Positions 24,596 through 33,421 of a DNA stretch of 64,000 nucleotides are shown one piece after another; position 1 is the first letter of the stretch, and every line of letters begins with the position of its first letter. The notes below the pieces were generated by a model. That model saw only the letters and a list, made by a program, of their open reading frames with translations, was not told the DNA's origin and did no database searches. Origin of the DNA: Streptomyces mutabilis (GTDB taxonomy: Bacteria; Actinomycetota; Actinomycetes; Streptomycetales; Streptomycetaceae); NCBI RefSeq assembly GCF_014649815.1, contig NZ_BMTT01000002.1:434001-498000 (forward strand). Direction: 5' to 3'. The position numbers were made by a program, and so were the translations under genes.

Positions 24596-25126
24596 TTACT
24601 CGGCACCGCCCTGCTCGTCCTGCTTGGCACGGAGCGCGTCCACGGTGCGGACGAGCTTCGACGGCAGCGCCTGGAAGACGGAGGCAGCCTGGGACTGCTT
24701 CGCCTTGAAGGCACCGGCCAGCTTGGAGAGCAGAACCTCGCGGGACTCGAGGTCCGCGAGCTTCTTGATCTCGTCGGCGGACATCGCCTTGCCGTCAAGG
24801 ACACCGCCCTTGATGACGAGGTTCGGGTTGTCCTTGGCGAAGTCGCGCAGACCCTTCGCCGACTCCACCGGGTCACCGGTGACGAAGGCGACGGCCGTCG
24901 GACCAGCGAAGAGCTGGTCGTCGAGCGTGATCCCGGCCTCGTTGGCCGCAATCTTGGTCAGCGTGTTCTTCACCACGGCGTACTGGGCGTTCTCACCGAG
25001 CGACCGGCGCAGCGTCTTGAGCTGCGCCACGGTGAGACCGCGGTACTCGGTCAGCACGGCGGCGTTGGAGCTGCGGAACTTGTCCGTCAGCTCGGCAACC
25101 GCGGCAGCCTTTTCGGGCGTCGCCAT
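24596..25126 (-). CDS. rplJ: 50S ribosomal protein L10
   Basis: Stalk base that anchors L7/L12 dimers on 23S rRNA. The true start is the ATG at 25126 ([20 protein letters not shown]), which gives 176 aa, the usual Streptomyces length. The reading frame continues upstream without homology through the leader. The RNA-binding domain ([19 protein letters not shown]) and C-terminal helix are intact. The long leader with a terminator-like hairpin suggests autoregulation by L10-L7/L12. Confidence 0.98.
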   Translation of the reverse strand: MATPEKAAAVAELTDKFRSSNAAVLTEYRGLTVAQLKTLRRSLGENAQYAVVKNTLTKIAANEAGITLDDQLFAGPTAVAFVTGDPVESAKGLRDFAKDNPNLVIKGGVLDGKAMSADEIKKLADLESREVLLSKLAGAFKAKQSQAASVFQALPSKLVRTVDALRAKQDEQGGAE

Positions 25127-25183
25127 AGAGCCTCGGCCTCCTTCCGGGTGATTCGGACCGCGCGGACCCGAAGGAGGACTGGG

Positions 25184-25219
25184 GAAAACGAAACGCCCCG
25201 GCGCAGGCGCACGGGGCGT
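25184..25219 (-). promoter_or_regulatory. Terminator-like hairpin in the rplJ leader (attenuator candidate)
   Basis: In transcript sense, an 8-bp GC stem (25193-25200 with 25212-25219) is followed at once by TTTCGTTTTCC. This is the only clear stem plus U-rich tract inside a leader here, and it lies about 60 bases before the rplJ start. It fits the attenuator half of an L10-sensing leader (inference); the L10-binding kink-turn upstream was not modelled. Confidence 0.5.
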
Positions 25220-25370
25220 GACTCGACCGGTCGGCATCCGCACCAGGCGGGCACTCCGGGAGTTCATCCACAGTCACCTGCGCGGGTCGTCCGCAGTTCA
25301 GCGGATCCTTCGGCCACCGTGACTCTCGCGAGCACACGGCAACGACCAGCGGTCTTTGGCTTCGTGGGAG

Positions 25371-25400
25371 AGCGTACGTGAACGGGTCAGTGTCGAGCAA
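25371..25400 (-). promoter_or_regulatory. Probable rplJ-rplL promoter
   Basis: Minus-strand TTGCTC (25395-25400), an 18-base spacer and TACGCT (25371-25376), about 245 bases before rplJ. The -10 box is the same as that proposed for rpsL. The resulting leader would include the attenuator-like hairpin. Confidence 0.45.
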
Positions 25401-25441
25401 ATCCGCCCGTACGGCGACCCGGGCGACGGGCCGCCGAAGGC

Positions 25442-26290
25442 TCAGCCCTGCTGGGACTCCTGCATCATCTCGGCCAGGTCGACCGTGTCCTTCGCCGGCG
25501 GCGCGGCGACCTTCACCGGCTCGTTGATCCCGAGGAAGGTGATGGTCAGGTCCAGGGGGCCCTTGTCGGCGTCCCCCCGCATCCGGAACTGCTTGGTCTG
25601 GTCGTCGCCGTCGATCCACATGTCCATCGTGAGCTTGTCGACGCCCATCTTCTCGTACTGCTCAAGGCTCTGCTGCCGCTTCTCCTGGGTCGCCTTGTCC
25701 TCGCCCTCGAGGGACTTCTCCAGGTCGGCGAGGGTGACGGTGCCCTTGTAATGGGTGGTCTCGACACCTTCGACGGTCTCGGTGCCGACCTTCTCCACGT
25801 CCTTCGCGCCGGTGAGGAAGGTGGACTCCGTCGCCGGGTTCTTGTCGGCCTGGGAGGCTCCGCCGAGCTGGTTCAGCTCCTTGTCGGCGCCCATCGCGGC
25901 CAGGTCGAACTTGATCCAGCTCTTGCCGTCCATCTCCTTGGCGGCCTCGGCTCCCCCGCCGATGTACATGGCCTTGTCGACGATCCGGATCTCCGCCTTG
26001 GCGTCTGCGCCCTGGTCGAGTGCGGTCATCTTCATGGTCATCGCGATCGTGGGCTTGATCTGCATCTGGGCCTCGGCCTCGACGCGCCCCTCCTCGGGGG
26101 CCCGCCCCGTCATCCGGTAGCGGAGGGAGTCGATCTCCTCCGTGTTCTTGGCCGCCTTGGCGACGGCCGCCGCCGGCGTCACCTTCGGGGACTCCGCCGT
26201 CTCGTCCCCCTTGGAACAGCCGACCGCACCGGCGGCGAGCAGCAGCGCGGCCAGTCCGGCGCCGACGGGCATGCGTACGGAAGTCTTCAT
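25442..26290 (-). CDS. LppX/LolA-like lipoprotein
   Basis: Secreted lipoprotein of 282 aa from the ATG at 26290 ([20 protein letters not shown]), preceded by GGGGGAA. Signal peptide residues are 1-24 and the lipobox ends AVGCSKG. The mature part has alternating beta strands with [16 protein letters not shown] and the late strand [20 protein letters not shown], as in LolA-like beta-bowl proteins of the LppX/LprG type, which bind lipids. It is followed by a paralogue. The two interrupt the rplJ-rplA order, but the intervening terminators suggest separate transcription. Confidence 0.75.
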   Translation of the reverse strand: MKTSVRMPVGAGLAALLLAAGAVGCSKGDETAESPKVTPAAAVAKAAKNTEEIDSLRYRMTGRAPEEGRVEAEAQMQIKPTIAMTMKMTALDQGADAKAEIRIVDKAMYIGGGAEAAKEMDGKSWIKFDLAAMGADKELNQLGGASQADKNPATESTFLTGAKDVEKVGTETVEGVETTHYKGTVTLADLEKSLEGEDKATQEKRQQSLEQYEKMGVDKLTMDMWIDGDDQTKQFRMRGDADKGPLDLTITFLGINEPVKVAAPPAKDTVDLAEMMQESQQG

Positions 26291-26416
26291 GCGTTCCCCC
26301 ACGGGATCAATGAACAAGGGAGACAGACGGCTTCTCCACAGCACGGAGACCGCTTCTCCACAGCAAGGACGCGAGCGTATCCGGAATGGTTCGAACCGTC
26401 TTGTGATTTCCGTGGT

Positions 26417-27211
26417 TCAGCTGTCGTCCGGCGTCTGCCGCAGCAACTCCGCGAAGTCCGCGGTGTCGGAGGCCGGCGGGCGCTCGGCGGACACGGCGAC
26501 GCCGTAGTCGCTGTAGTACGCGGTCTGGGTCAGCTCCCCGGTCTCCGTCCGCCCCCGCTCGACCTTCTTGACCAGCAGGTCCCGGTCGTCCACCCAGATG
26601 TCGACGGTCTGCTCGGTGGCGTCGTCCACGGTGCCGCTCCAGTGCGTGGTGCGCCGGCCCCGGGTCGTCTCCTCGCCCACCCTGCGTACGTCGCCGGAGG
26701 CCAGCAGTCGCTTCACCGTCCGGTCGGGCGTGGTCTCGCGCATGCCCTCCGCGAAACCGGCCGCACCGCTGCCGAGGTCCTCCAGGTCGGCGTACCCGTA
26801 CTTGATCCAGTTTCTGCCGCCCACCCGGTCGGCGAACTCGTCGCCCATCCGGGCGTAGTACGCGTCGGGCAGGTACCGGGCCTCCATAGCCGTGGTGCCC
26901 AGTCGGCGCATGGTCTCGGCGGTCGTCCCACCCGTGTAGGTGATCTTCAGGGTGCCGGTGAGACCGCCGTTCCAGCCGAGTGCTCCCGTGGCGTCCAGGG
27001 AGAGCTCGCCGCCCATGACGGTCGTGGACTCGACCTTCGCCGAACCCGCCCGCGCGGTGGCCCGCTCGACGGCATGCAGGGGCTCGGCCGACGGGTCGGC
27101 GGACGCCCTGGAGTCGCTGGGCCCGCCGACGGAGGTGCAGGCCGTGACGCAGGCCAGCGCGGCCGTCACCGCGATCGATACGGCCGTACGGCGTGCCGTC
27201 GTACTTCTCAT
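26417..27211 (-). CDS. LppX/LolA-like lipoprotein, paralogue
   Basis: A 264-aa lipoprotein from the ATG at 27211 (MRSTTARRTAVSIAV), with lipobox VTACTS near residue 25. It shares with the neighbouring lipoprotein the order of strands and short motifs: ARYLPDAYYARMGDEF for the display loop, NWIKYGYADLEDLG against [28 protein letters not shown] against [15 protein letters not shown], and a final D-T-A-DFAELL. Tandem duplication followed by divergence is likely. The function is unknown; lipid or cell-wall precursor handling is the family-level guess. Confidence 0.75.
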   Translation of the reverse strand: MRSTTARRTAVSIAVTAALACVTACTSVGGPSDSRASADPSAEPLHAVERATARAGSAKVESTTVMGGELSLDATGALGWNGGLTGTLKITYTGGTTAETMRRLGTTAMEARYLPDAYYARMGDEFADRVGGRNWIKYGYADLEDLGSGAAGFAEGMRETTPDRTVKRLLASGDVRRVGEETTRGRRTTHWSGTVDDATEQTVDIWVDDRDLLVKKVERGRTETGELTQTAYYSDYGVAVSAERPPASDTADFAELLRQTPDDS

Positions 27212-27299
27212 CCGCCCACCCCCTGTGCCCCCCTGCACCCGTGCACGGGTTCTGCCCCGCACGTTAACGCAGAGCTGCGACACCCGTACGGAAAAGGGA

Positions 27300-27333
27300 A
27301 CGGGCCCCGCACCTCGGAAGGTGCGGGGCCCGT
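27300..27333 (-). terminator. Terminator downstream of rplK-rplA
   Basis: A perfect 15-bp stem (acgggccccgcacct / aggtgcggggcccgt) with a CGGA loop lies 25 bp after the rplA stop. In minus-strand sense it is followed by TCCCTTTTCC, giving a modest U-tract. Confidence 0.9.
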
Positions 27334-27357
27334 GAACCGGTCGGACGAGCCGTTGGC

Positions 27358-28083
27358 TCAGACCGCGGCCGGGTCCTCCTCGACGAGGAGGTTGCGGGTG
27401 CGGTTGGAGTCCAGCGGGATGCCGGGGCCCATCGTGGTGCTGAGGGCGGCCTTCTTGATGTAGCGGCCCTTGGCGGCCGACGGCTTCAGACGGAGGACTT
27501 CCTCCAGCGCCGCGGCGTAGTTCTCCACCAGCTTGGTGTCGTCGAACGACGTCTTGCCGATGATGAAGTGCAGGTTCGAGTGCTTGTCGACGCGGAACTC
27601 GATCTTGCCGCCCTTGATGTCGTTGACAGCCTTGGCGACGTCCGGGGTCACGGTGCCGGTCTTCGGGTTCGGCATGAGACCACGGGGACCGAGCACGCGG
27701 CCGAGGCGGCCGACCTTGCCCATGAGGTCCGGGGTGGCGACGACGGCGTCGAAGTCCAGGCGGCCCTTCGACACCTCGTCGATCAGCTCGTCGGCGCCGA
27801 CGATGTCGGCGCCCGCGGCACGCGCGGCCTCGGCACGGTCACCGGTCGCGAAGACCAGGACCCGGGCGGTCTTACCGGTGCCGTGCGGGAGGTTCACGGT
27901 GCCACGGACCATCTGGTCGGCCTTGCGCGGGTCGACACCCAGGCGGAAGGCGACCTCGACGGTGCCGTCGAACTTGGTCGTGGAGGTCTCCTTGGCGAGA
28001 CGGACGGCCTCGAGCGGGGCGTAGAGCTTGTCCCGGTCGATCTTGGCGTCCGCAGCGCGGAGAGACTTGCTGCGCTTGCTCAC
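27358..28083 (-). CDS. rplA: 50S ribosomal protein L1
   Basis: L1-stalk protein, 241 aa, starting at a GTG ([20 protein letters not shown]). The family signature region ([19 protein letters not shown]) and the KTG-containing C-terminal half are intact. It follows rplK by 83 bp. L1 represses rplKA in other bacteria; the leader was not tested for the mimic site. Confidence 0.99.
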   Translation of the reverse strand: MSKRSKSLRAADAKIDRDKLYAPLEAVRLAKETSTTKFDGTVEVAFRLGVDPRKADQMVRGTVNLPHGTGKTARVLVFATGDRAEAARAAGADIVGADELIDEVSKGRLDFDAVVATPDLMGKVGRLGRVLGPRGLMPNPKTGTVTPDVAKAVNDIKGGKIEFRVDKHSNLHFIIGKTSFDDTKLVENYAAALEEVLRLKPSAAKGRYIKKAALSTTMGPGIPLDSNRTRNLLVEEDPAAV

Positions 28084-28166
28084 TACTGCTCCTGTTGGCT
28101 TCTTAGGAGTCGTGGTCCGGGCCGAGCAGGCCCTGCCACTACTGCTGCTTGCTTACGGGGTGGAGG

Positions 28167-28601
28167 TCAGCCCTCGACCGTGACGCCCATGGAACGCGCG
28201 GTGCCGGCGATGATCTTCTCGGCGGCGACCAGGTCGTTGGCGTTGAGGTCGGGCATCTTGGTGGTGGCGATCTCGCGGACCTGGTCACGCGTGATCTTCG
28301 CGACCTTGGTCTTGTGCGGCTCGCCGGAGCCCTTCTCCACGCCCGCGGCCTTCAGGATCATCTTGGCGGCCGGCGGCGTCTTGGTGATGAAGGTGAAGGA
28401 GCGGTCCTCGTAGACCGTGATCTCCACCGGGATGACCCAGCCACGCTGCGACTCGGTCGCGGCGTTGTAGGCCTTGCAGAACTCCATGATGTTGACGCCG
28501 TGCTGACCCAGCGCGGGGCCGACCGGCGGAGCCGGGTTGGCGGCACCGGCCTGGATCTGGAGCTTGATGAGCCCCGTGACCTTCTTCTTCTTGGGAGGCA
28601 T
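28167..28601 (-). CDS. rplK: 50S ribosomal protein L11
   Basis: GTPase-centre protein, 144 aa, from the ATG at 28601 ([19 protein letters not shown]); upstream codons in frame are leader sequence. The thiostrepton-relevant proline-rich N-terminal segment ([20 protein letters not shown]) is wild type. L11 also contacts RelA in the stringent response. It is separated from nusG by a strong terminator, so it needs its own promoter. Confidence 0.99.
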   Translation of the reverse strand: MPPKKKKVTGLIKLQIQAGAANPAPPVGPALGQHGVNIMEFCKAYNAATESQRGWVIPVEITVYEDRSFTFITKTPPAAKMILKAAGVEKGSGEPHKTKVAKITRDQVREIATTKMPDLNANDLVAAEKIIAGTARSMGVTVEG

Positions 28602-28672
28602 AGCTCTCCGGGTCCTTTCGATTCGGGTCCTGCCCGCGTACGGGGACCACCCGGACACAGGCATACCGCACA

Positions 28673-28700
28673 ACGATAACGGGTATGGATGTGCGGCCAA
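28673..28700 (-). promoter_or_regulatory. Candidate rplK-rplA promoter
   Basis: Minus-strand TTGGCC (28695-28700), a 16-base spacer and TATCGT (28673-28678), directly after the nusG terminator and about 70 bases before rplK. The match is moderate, but a promoter is needed here because the preceding unit is terminated. Confidence 0.4.
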
Positions 28701-28748
28701 AAACCGAGCAGGTCAGACAGGCAACCTGGGCCCGTCCGACCTGCTCGG
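28699..28748 (-). terminator. Intrinsic terminator between nusG and rplK
   Basis: Arms ccgagcaggtc (28704-28714) and gacctgctcgg (28738-28748) make a perfect 11-bp stem with a 23-base loop. In minus-strand sense it is followed by five Us. It lies 35 bp past the nusG stop and is one of the few classic Rho-independent terminators in the window. Confidence 0.85.
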
Positions 28749-28782
28749 AAGCTGTGCGCCAGAAGCCCTGGCCCTGGAAGGG

Positions 28783-29616
28783 CTAGTTCTTCTGGATCTG
28801 GTCGAAGCTGAGCTCGACCGGGGTCTCGCGGCCGAAGATCTCGACGAGGCCCTTGACCTTCTTCGAGTCGGCGTTGATCTCGTTGATCGTGGCCTGCAGC
28901 GTCGCGAACGGGCCGTCGGTGACGGTGACCGAGTCGCCGACCTCGAAGTCCAGGACCTGGACCTCGACCTTGCGCTGCGGAGCCGGCTTGCCCTCGGCCT
29001 CGGCGGCCTCGCGGGCGGCCTTCTCCTCGGCCTCCGGGGCGAGCATCTTGACGATCTCGTCCAGCGTCAGCGGGTACGGGTCGTAGGCGTTGCCGACGAA
29101 GCCGGTGACGCCGGGGGTGTTGCGGACGACGCCCCAGGACTCGTTGGTCAGGTCCATGCGGACCAGGACGTAACCCGGCAGCTTGTTCTGGCGGATCGTC
29201 TTGCGGTCGCCGTTCTTGATCTGGACGACCTCTTCCTGCGGCACCTCGGCCTGGAAGATGTAGTCCTCGACGTTGAGCGAGACGGCGCGCTGCTCGAGGT
29301 TGGTCTTCACGCGGTTCTCGTAACCGGCGTAGGTGTGGATCACGTACCACTCGCCGGGGAGGACGCGCAGTTCACGGCGGAGCGCCTCGATCGGGTCGAG
29401 CTCGGGCTCCTCGGCCTCCGCCTCGGCCTCGTCGGCCTCTTCGGTGGTCTCGTCCTGGGCCTCGACGGTCTCGTCCGCGTCCGCGGCGGCGTCGTCGGCA
29501 GCCTCGGTCTCGGCGGAGACCTGGGTGTCCTCGTTGTCGGCGCCCTCGACGGTGCCGAGCTCGTCCTCGACGGACTCGACCGGCTCGATGGCGTCGTTCA
29601 CGTTCGGGTCAGACAC
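28783..29616 (-). CDS. nusG: Transcription termination/antitermination factor NusG
   Basis: RNA polymerase processivity factor, 277 aa. An acidic, low-complexity N-terminal extension of about 95 residues (runs of Glu, Asp and Ala) precedes the NGN domain ([20 protein letters not shown]). The KOW domain includes [18 protein letters not shown]. The extension is usual in actinobacteria. The start is a GTG at 29616. It is preceded by secE with an 80-bp gap containing a hairpin. Confidence 0.98.
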   Translation of the reverse strand: MSDPNVNDAIEPVESVEDELGTVEGADNEDTQVSAETEAADDAAADADETVEAQDETTEEADEAEAEAEEPELDPIEALRRELRVLPGEWYVIHTYAGYENRVKTNLEQRAVSLNVEDYIFQAEVPQEEVVQIKNGDRKTIRQNKLPGYVLVRMDLTNESWGVVRNTPGVTGFVGNAYDPYPLTLDEIVKMLAPEAEEKAAREAAEAEGKPAPQRKVEVQVLDFEVGDSVTVTDGPFATLQATINEINADSKKVKGLVEIFGRETPVELSFDQIQKN

Positions 29617-29656
29617 GGTGGCTGCTTCTTCCTGGATACATAGGGGTGGAACACGC

Positions 29657-29687
29657 GAAAGGGGCGCCGGGTACCTCGGCGCCCTTC
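29657..29687 (-). terminator. Hairpin between secE and nusG
   Basis: Imperfect inverted repeat with core arms aaggggcgccg and cggcgccctt in the 80-bp gap. It probably adjusts the nusG to secE ratio rather than ending the transcript. Confidence 0.4.
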
Positions 29688-29696
29688 GCTCTCGAC

Positions 29697-29984
29697 TCAG
29701 CCGAAGACGTACTTGGCGGCGTGAGAGAAGCCATAGTCAATCAGAGTCACCAGGCCGATCATGATGACCACGAAGATGATCACCACGGTGGTGTACGTCG
29801 ACAGCTGGTTGCGAGTCGGCCAGACAACCTTGCGCAGCTCCGCGACGATCTGGCGGTAGAAGAGCGCCAGCCGCTTCAGCGGGCCCTTCTTGGCGCGCTT
29901 GCCGCCCTTGCGGGACTTCTTCTTGGAGTCCGGAGCCTCGTCCTCGGCATCAGGCATGTCGATGGAGCCCACGGCGTCCGTCAC
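29697..29984 (-). CDS. secE: Preprotein translocase subunit SecE
   Basis: Small SecYEG subunit, 95 aa, GTG start. A charged, Lys-rich cytoplasmic N-terminus ([14 protein letters not shown]) is followed by the conserved amphipathic helix ([15 protein letters not shown]) and one transmembrane helix ([20 protein letters not shown]). It is the standard single-helix actinobacterial form. It is encoded between tRNA-Trp and nusG. Confidence 0.98.
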   Translation of the reverse strand: MTDAVGSIDMPDAEDEAPDSKKKSRKGGKRAKKGPLKRLALFYRQIVAELRKVVWPTRNQLSTYTTVVIIFVVIMIGLVTLIDYGFSHAAKYVFG

Positions 29985-30092
29985 TCGTCCTCACCTGATT
30001 CCGGGTCGTGGCCGTGCCGCGCCCGGTCTGAGCCGCACGGCGGTGCATTGCTGTACGTACATGCGCACACATCCTGGCGAAGGTGTGTGTAG

Positions 30093-30165
30093 CAGGGCCG
30101 GAGGGACTTGAACCCCCAACCGCTGGTTTTGGAGACCAGTGCTCTACCAATTGAGCTACGACCCT
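30093..30165 (-). tRNA. tRNA-Trp (CCA)
   Basis: The 73-nt cloverleaf on the minus strand has acceptor AGGGTCG pairing with CGGCCCT (one G-U), a D-arm, and the anticodon loop CTCCAAA (anticodon CCA) on a CTGGT/ACCAG stem. The T-arm contains GTTCAAG. The 3' CCA is not encoded. It is followed by secE, as usual in Streptomyces. Confidence 0.97.
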
Positions 30166-30249
30166 TTGTGTGTCCCCAACGTACCGCATCCGCCCGGATG
30201 CTCGGTGTGCACCGGATGAGCGCGGACCGCTGGAGGCCAACGAGGTGAG

Positions 30250-30279
30250 AGTGTACGTGCTCAACGGCCGGGCGTCGAA
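30250..30279 (-). promoter_or_regulatory. Probable promoter for tRNA-Trp-secE-nusG
   Basis: Minus-strand -10 TACACT (30250-30255) is preceded by TCGACG at 17 bases (30273-30278) or TTCGAC at 18. It is about 85 bases upstream of the tRNA 5' end. Confidence 0.45.
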
Positions 30280-30390
30280 CAGAAAGCGCGTCCGGACTGA
30301 TGTTCAGGCCTCCGCCCGGTCCGGTGCCGGTCCTGTTCAGTCCGTGAAACCCCTGTGCCCGGGAAGTTTCCGGTCTGGAACGATGGGCCC

Positions 30391-31617
30391 ATGAGCGCTG
30401 CAACCCCTCCCACCGAGCGCCGGGTCTCCGCCCGGGTCGGTGCGATCTCCGAGTCCGCCACCCTCGCCGTGGACGCCAAGGCCAAGGCCCTCAAGGCCGC
30501 CGGACGTCCGGTGATCGGCTTCGGCGCCGGTGAGCCCGACTTCCCGACCCCGGACTACATCGTCGAGGCCGCGATCGAGGCCTGCAAGAACCCGAAGTTC
30601 CACCGCTACACGCCGGCCGGCGGCCTGCCCGAACTGAAGGCCGCGATCGCCGCGAAGACGCTGCGCGACTCGGGCTACGAGGTCGACCCGTCGCAGATCC
30701 TGGTCACCAACGGCGGCAAGCAGGCCATCTACGAGGCGTTCGCCGCGATCCTCGACCCGGGTGACGAGGTCATCGTCCCGGCGCCGTACTGGACGACGTA
30801 CCCGGAGTCGATCCGGCTGGCCGGCGGTGTCCCGGTCGAGGTCGTCGCCGACGAGACCACCGGCTACCGCGTGAGCGTGGAGCAGCTGGAGGCCGCACGC
30901 ACCGAGAAGACGAAGGTCGTCCTCTTCGTGTCGCCGTCGAACCCGACGGGCGCCGTGTACACCGAGGCCGAGACCGAGGCGATCGGCAAGTGGGCCGTCG
31001 AGCACGGGCTGTGGGTGCTGACGGACGAGATCTACGAGCACCTGGTCTACGGCGACGCCTCCTCGGTGTCCATGCCGGCGGTCCTGCCCGAGCTGCGCGA
31101 CAAGTGCATCGTGGTCAACGGCGTCGCCAAGACGTACGCGATGACCGGCTGGCGGGTCGGGTGGGTCATCGGCCCGAAGGACGTCGTCAAGGCCGCCACG
31201 AACCTCCAGTCGCACGCCACGTCCAACGTCTCCAACGTGGCCCAGGCGGCGGCGCTGGCCGCGGTCTCCGGCGACCTGGACGCCGTGGCGAAGATGCGGG
31301 AGTCCTTCGACCGGCGCCGCAGGACGATCGTGCGGATGCTCAACGAGATCGACGGCGTGCTGTGCCCGGAGCCGGAGGGCGCGTTCTACGCCTACCCGTC
31401 GGTGAAGGGGCTGCTCGGCAAGGAGATCCGCGGCAAGCGTCCGCAGGACACGGTGGAGCTGGCCGCGCTGATCCTGGAGGAGGCGGAGGTCGCCGTGGTG
31501 CCGGGTGAGGCGTTCGGTACGCCCGGGTACCTGCGGCTGTCGTACGCGCTCGGGGACGAGGACCTCGTGGAGGGGGTGAGCCGGATCCAGAAGCTGCTGG
31601 CGGAGGCGCAGGACTGA
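30391..31617 (+). CDS. aspC: Pyridoxal-phosphate aminotransferase, aspartate type
   Basis: Class I aminotransferase, 408 aa, probably aspartate/2-oxoglutarate specific. The PLP-binding Lys247 lies in [19 protein letters not shown]. Asn and Tyr contacts are in [10 protein letters not shown] and [11 protein letters not shown], and the substrate-carboxylate Arg is in [10 protein letters not shown]. The N-terminal [17 protein letters not shown] segment is typical. The ATG at 30391 has no clear ribosome site; an in-frame codon at 30355 adds 12 unconserved residues. It is single-gene, closed by the terminator at 31635-31664. Confidence 0.92.
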   Translation: MSAATPPTERRVSARVGAISESATLAVDAKAKALKAAGRPVIGFGAGEPDFPTPDYIVEAAIEACKNPKFHRYTPAGGLPELKAAIAAKTLRDSGYEVDPSQILVTNGGKQAIYEAFAAILDPGDEVIVPAPYWTTYPESIRLAGGVPVEVVADETTGYRVSVEQLEAARTEKTKVVLFVSPSNPTGAVYTEAETEAIGKWAVEHGLWVLTDEIYEHLVYGDASSVSMPAVLPELRDKCIVVNGVAKTYAMTGWRVGWVIGPKDVVKAATNLQSHATSNVSNVAQAAALAAVSGDLDAVAKMRESFDRRRRTIVRMLNEIDGVLCPEPEGAFYAYPSVKGLLGKEIRGKRPQDTVELAALILEEAEVAVVPGEAFGTPGYLRLSYALGDEDLVEGVSRIQKLLAEAQD

Positions 31618-31634
31618 CCGTCGCTCTTTCAGCG

Positions 31635-31664
31635 GGGCCACACCTCGACGTCGAGGTGTGGCCC
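31635..31664 (+). terminator. Terminator after the aminotransferase gene
   Basis: Arms gggccacacctcga and tcgaggtgtggccc pair perfectly with a 2-base centre, followed by TGTTCGTTTG. Confidence 0.85.
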
Positions 31665-31740
31665 TGTTCGTTTGTGCGAGCAAGACCACGTACGGGGAAA
31701 GTGCTGTCGGGTCGGGCGTGTCGTGCGGCAGGATCACGGA

Positions 31741-32772
31741 ATGGAGCGTGTACGTGAAGTCTCTGAACTGCCGAAGGCCCATCTCCACCTGCACTTCACC
31801 GGGTCGATGCGGCCCACGACCCTGCTGGAACTGGCCGACAAGCACGGCGTGCGGCTGCCCGATTCGCTGAGCGAGGCGCTGGAACGCGGTGAGTCGCCGA
31901 AGCTGCGGGCGACGGACGAGCGGGGCTGGTTCCGCTTCCAGCGGCTGTACGACGCGGCGCGGTCGTGCCTCCAGGAGCCGGAGGACATCCAGCGGCTGGT
32001 GCGGGAGGCCGCGGAGGAGGATCTGCGGGACGGGTCGGGCTGGCTGGAGATCCAGGTGGACCCGACCTCGTACGCTCCCCGGCTGGGCGGGCTCATCCCG
32101 GCGCTGGAGATCATCCTGGACGCGGTGGAGACGACCGTGCGGGACACCGGGATCGGGATGCGGGTGCTGGTGGCGGCGAACCGGATGAAGCATCCGCTCG
32201 ACGCGCGGACGCTGGCCCGGCTGGCCGTGCGGTACGCGGACCGGGGGGTCGTCGGGTTCGGGCTGTCGAACGACGAGCGGCGGGGCATGGCGCGGGACTT
32301 CGACCGGGCGTTCGCGATCGCGCGGGAGGGCGGGCTGCTGTCGGCTCCGCACGGCGGTGAACTGACCGGGCCTGCGTCGGTACGCGACTGTCTGGACGAC
32401 CTGGAGGCGGACCGGATCGGGCACGGGGTACGGGCCGCGGAGGATCCACGGCTGCTGAAGCGGCTGGCCGACCGGCAGGTGACGTGCGAGGTGTGTCCGG
32501 CGTCGAACGTGGCGCTGGGGGTGTACGAGAAGCCGGAGGACGTGCCGCTGCGGACGCTGTTCGAGGCGGGGGTGCCGATGGCGCTGGGCGCGGACGATCC
32601 GCTGCTGTTCGGGGCGCGGCTGGCGGCGCAGTACGAGATCGCACGGGACCACCACGGGTTCACGGACGCGGAGCTGGCCGAGCTGGCACGGCAGTCGGTG
32701 CGGGGGTCGGCTGCGCCGGAGGACGTGAAGGGGAAGCTGCTGGCGGGGGTGGACGAGTGGCTGGCGGGGTAG
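31741..32772 (+). CDS. add: Adenosine deaminase
   Basis: Zinc hydrolase converting adenosine to inosine, 343 aa. The metal ligands are in KAHLHLHFTGS (His16, His18), APHGGE and the late Asp pair LGADDP. The catalytic Glu follows HGG, and RIGHGVRAA carries the conserved His. VCPASNVALG is typical. The start is the ATG at 31741 (MERVREVSELPKAH). The second residue block HFTGSMRP, rather than HLDGSLRP, marks the Streptomyces subgroup with a distinct substrate pocket. Adenine or 6-aminodeoxyfutalosine specificity cannot be excluded. Confidence 0.85.
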   Translation: MERVREVSELPKAHLHLHFTGSMRPTTLLELADKHGVRLPDSLSEALERGESPKLRATDERGWFRFQRLYDAARSCLQEPEDIQRLVREAAEEDLRDGSGWLEIQVDPTSYAPRLGGLIPALEIILDAVETTVRDTGIGMRVLVAANRMKHPLDARTLARLAVRYADRGVVGFGLSNDERRGMARDFDRAFAIAREGGLLSAPHGGELTGPASVRDCLDDLEADRIGHGVRAAEDPRLLKRLADRQVTCEVCPASNVALGVYEKPEDVPLRTLFEAGVPMALGADDPLLFGARLAAQYEIARDHHGFTDAELAELARQSVRGSAAPEDVKGKLLAGVDEWLAG

Positions 32773-33122
32773 GGGGCGCCTGCGGCGGCCTGTGCGGGTT
32801 GGTGGCGGGGATGCCTGCGGCGCCGCTGCGGAGCCGGTGGGCGGGCGCGTAGCGCGTTCGGTGGTTGTGGGGCGGGGCCGCGCCGGGGGTGTCCGTCCTC
32901 GGAACGGCGCGAAACCGGTCGGCCACAGGACTGAACGGCGTGCGGGCAGTCGTGACTCCCCCAGTGCCTTGAGGGCCCGGGAGGTGCCCCCACGGGCGGC
33001 ACGGGTGGGCGGTGGGGGCACCTCCCGCTCGTGCGGAGCCGGAGAGTGGGGGCATCCCGCCACGCCGGGCAGCGACACCCGCCCCCGCCCCCCGCCGGGC
33101 GCGAAGAGCGCGCCGGGTGCCG
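32773..33122. other. Gene-free GC-rich spacer after add
   Basis: About 350 bp with no frame that looks like a protein. It contains runs of short GGC/GCC repeats and the large palindromic repeat listed separately. Confidence 0.5.
32978..33027. repeat. Long palindromic intergenic repeat
   Basis: Perfect 16-bp arms cgggaggtgcccccac (32978-32993) and gtgggggcacctcccg (33012-33027) flank an 18-base loop. Outer sequences (ctccccca near 32957 and tgggggca near 33047) extend the symmetry imperfectly. The element resembles the GGGAGGTGCCCCCA-type palindromes that I remember from many Streptomyces spacers, so it is probably a dispersed repeat that also works as a terminator for add. Confidence 0.65.
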
Positions 33123-33310
33123 TCACCCACCCACCCCGTCGATACCCACCAGCACCGTCCGGACCAGTCGCCCCGCGAACGCGTCGGCCGGCGGCATATC
33201 GCCCTCCCTCGTCGCGTCGTAGGCGAACGCCCGCTGCGCACAGGCCCCCAGCAGCAGCGACGCCGCCGCTGGTGTCCGCCTCGGCGCGCACCCGCCCCGC
33301 GTCCCGCTGC
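33123..33310 (-). pseudogene. TetR-type regulator C-terminal remnant
   Basis: The minus-strand frame ending in TGA at 33123 reads PAAASLLLGACAQRAFAYDA, then MPPADAFAGRLVRTVLVGID. This resembles the end of TetR-family proteins (LLLGACxQxAF...FAxxLVRTVLAGL). The frame upstream is not TetR-like, but an adjacent frame supplies RAEADT, so a frameshift and 5' deletion are likely. No helix-turn-helix part is present between here and murB. Confidence 0.45.
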
Positions 33311-33421
33311 CGTGCCGACGTCGCTCACGCGATGCTCGCGACGGCCGAGGACGCGGGCACCGTGAAGCAGGGTGTGGGTGTGGCCTACTGAACGGTTCCG
33401 GGGGGGGGAACGGGCCTGCGG

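Noticed and set aside
30337-33291. A 984-codon minus-strand frame opposite the aminotransferase and adenosine deaminase genes
   Set aside because: Composition is Arg/Pro-rich and shadow-like; the opposite-strand genes are clear enzymes with complete motifs.
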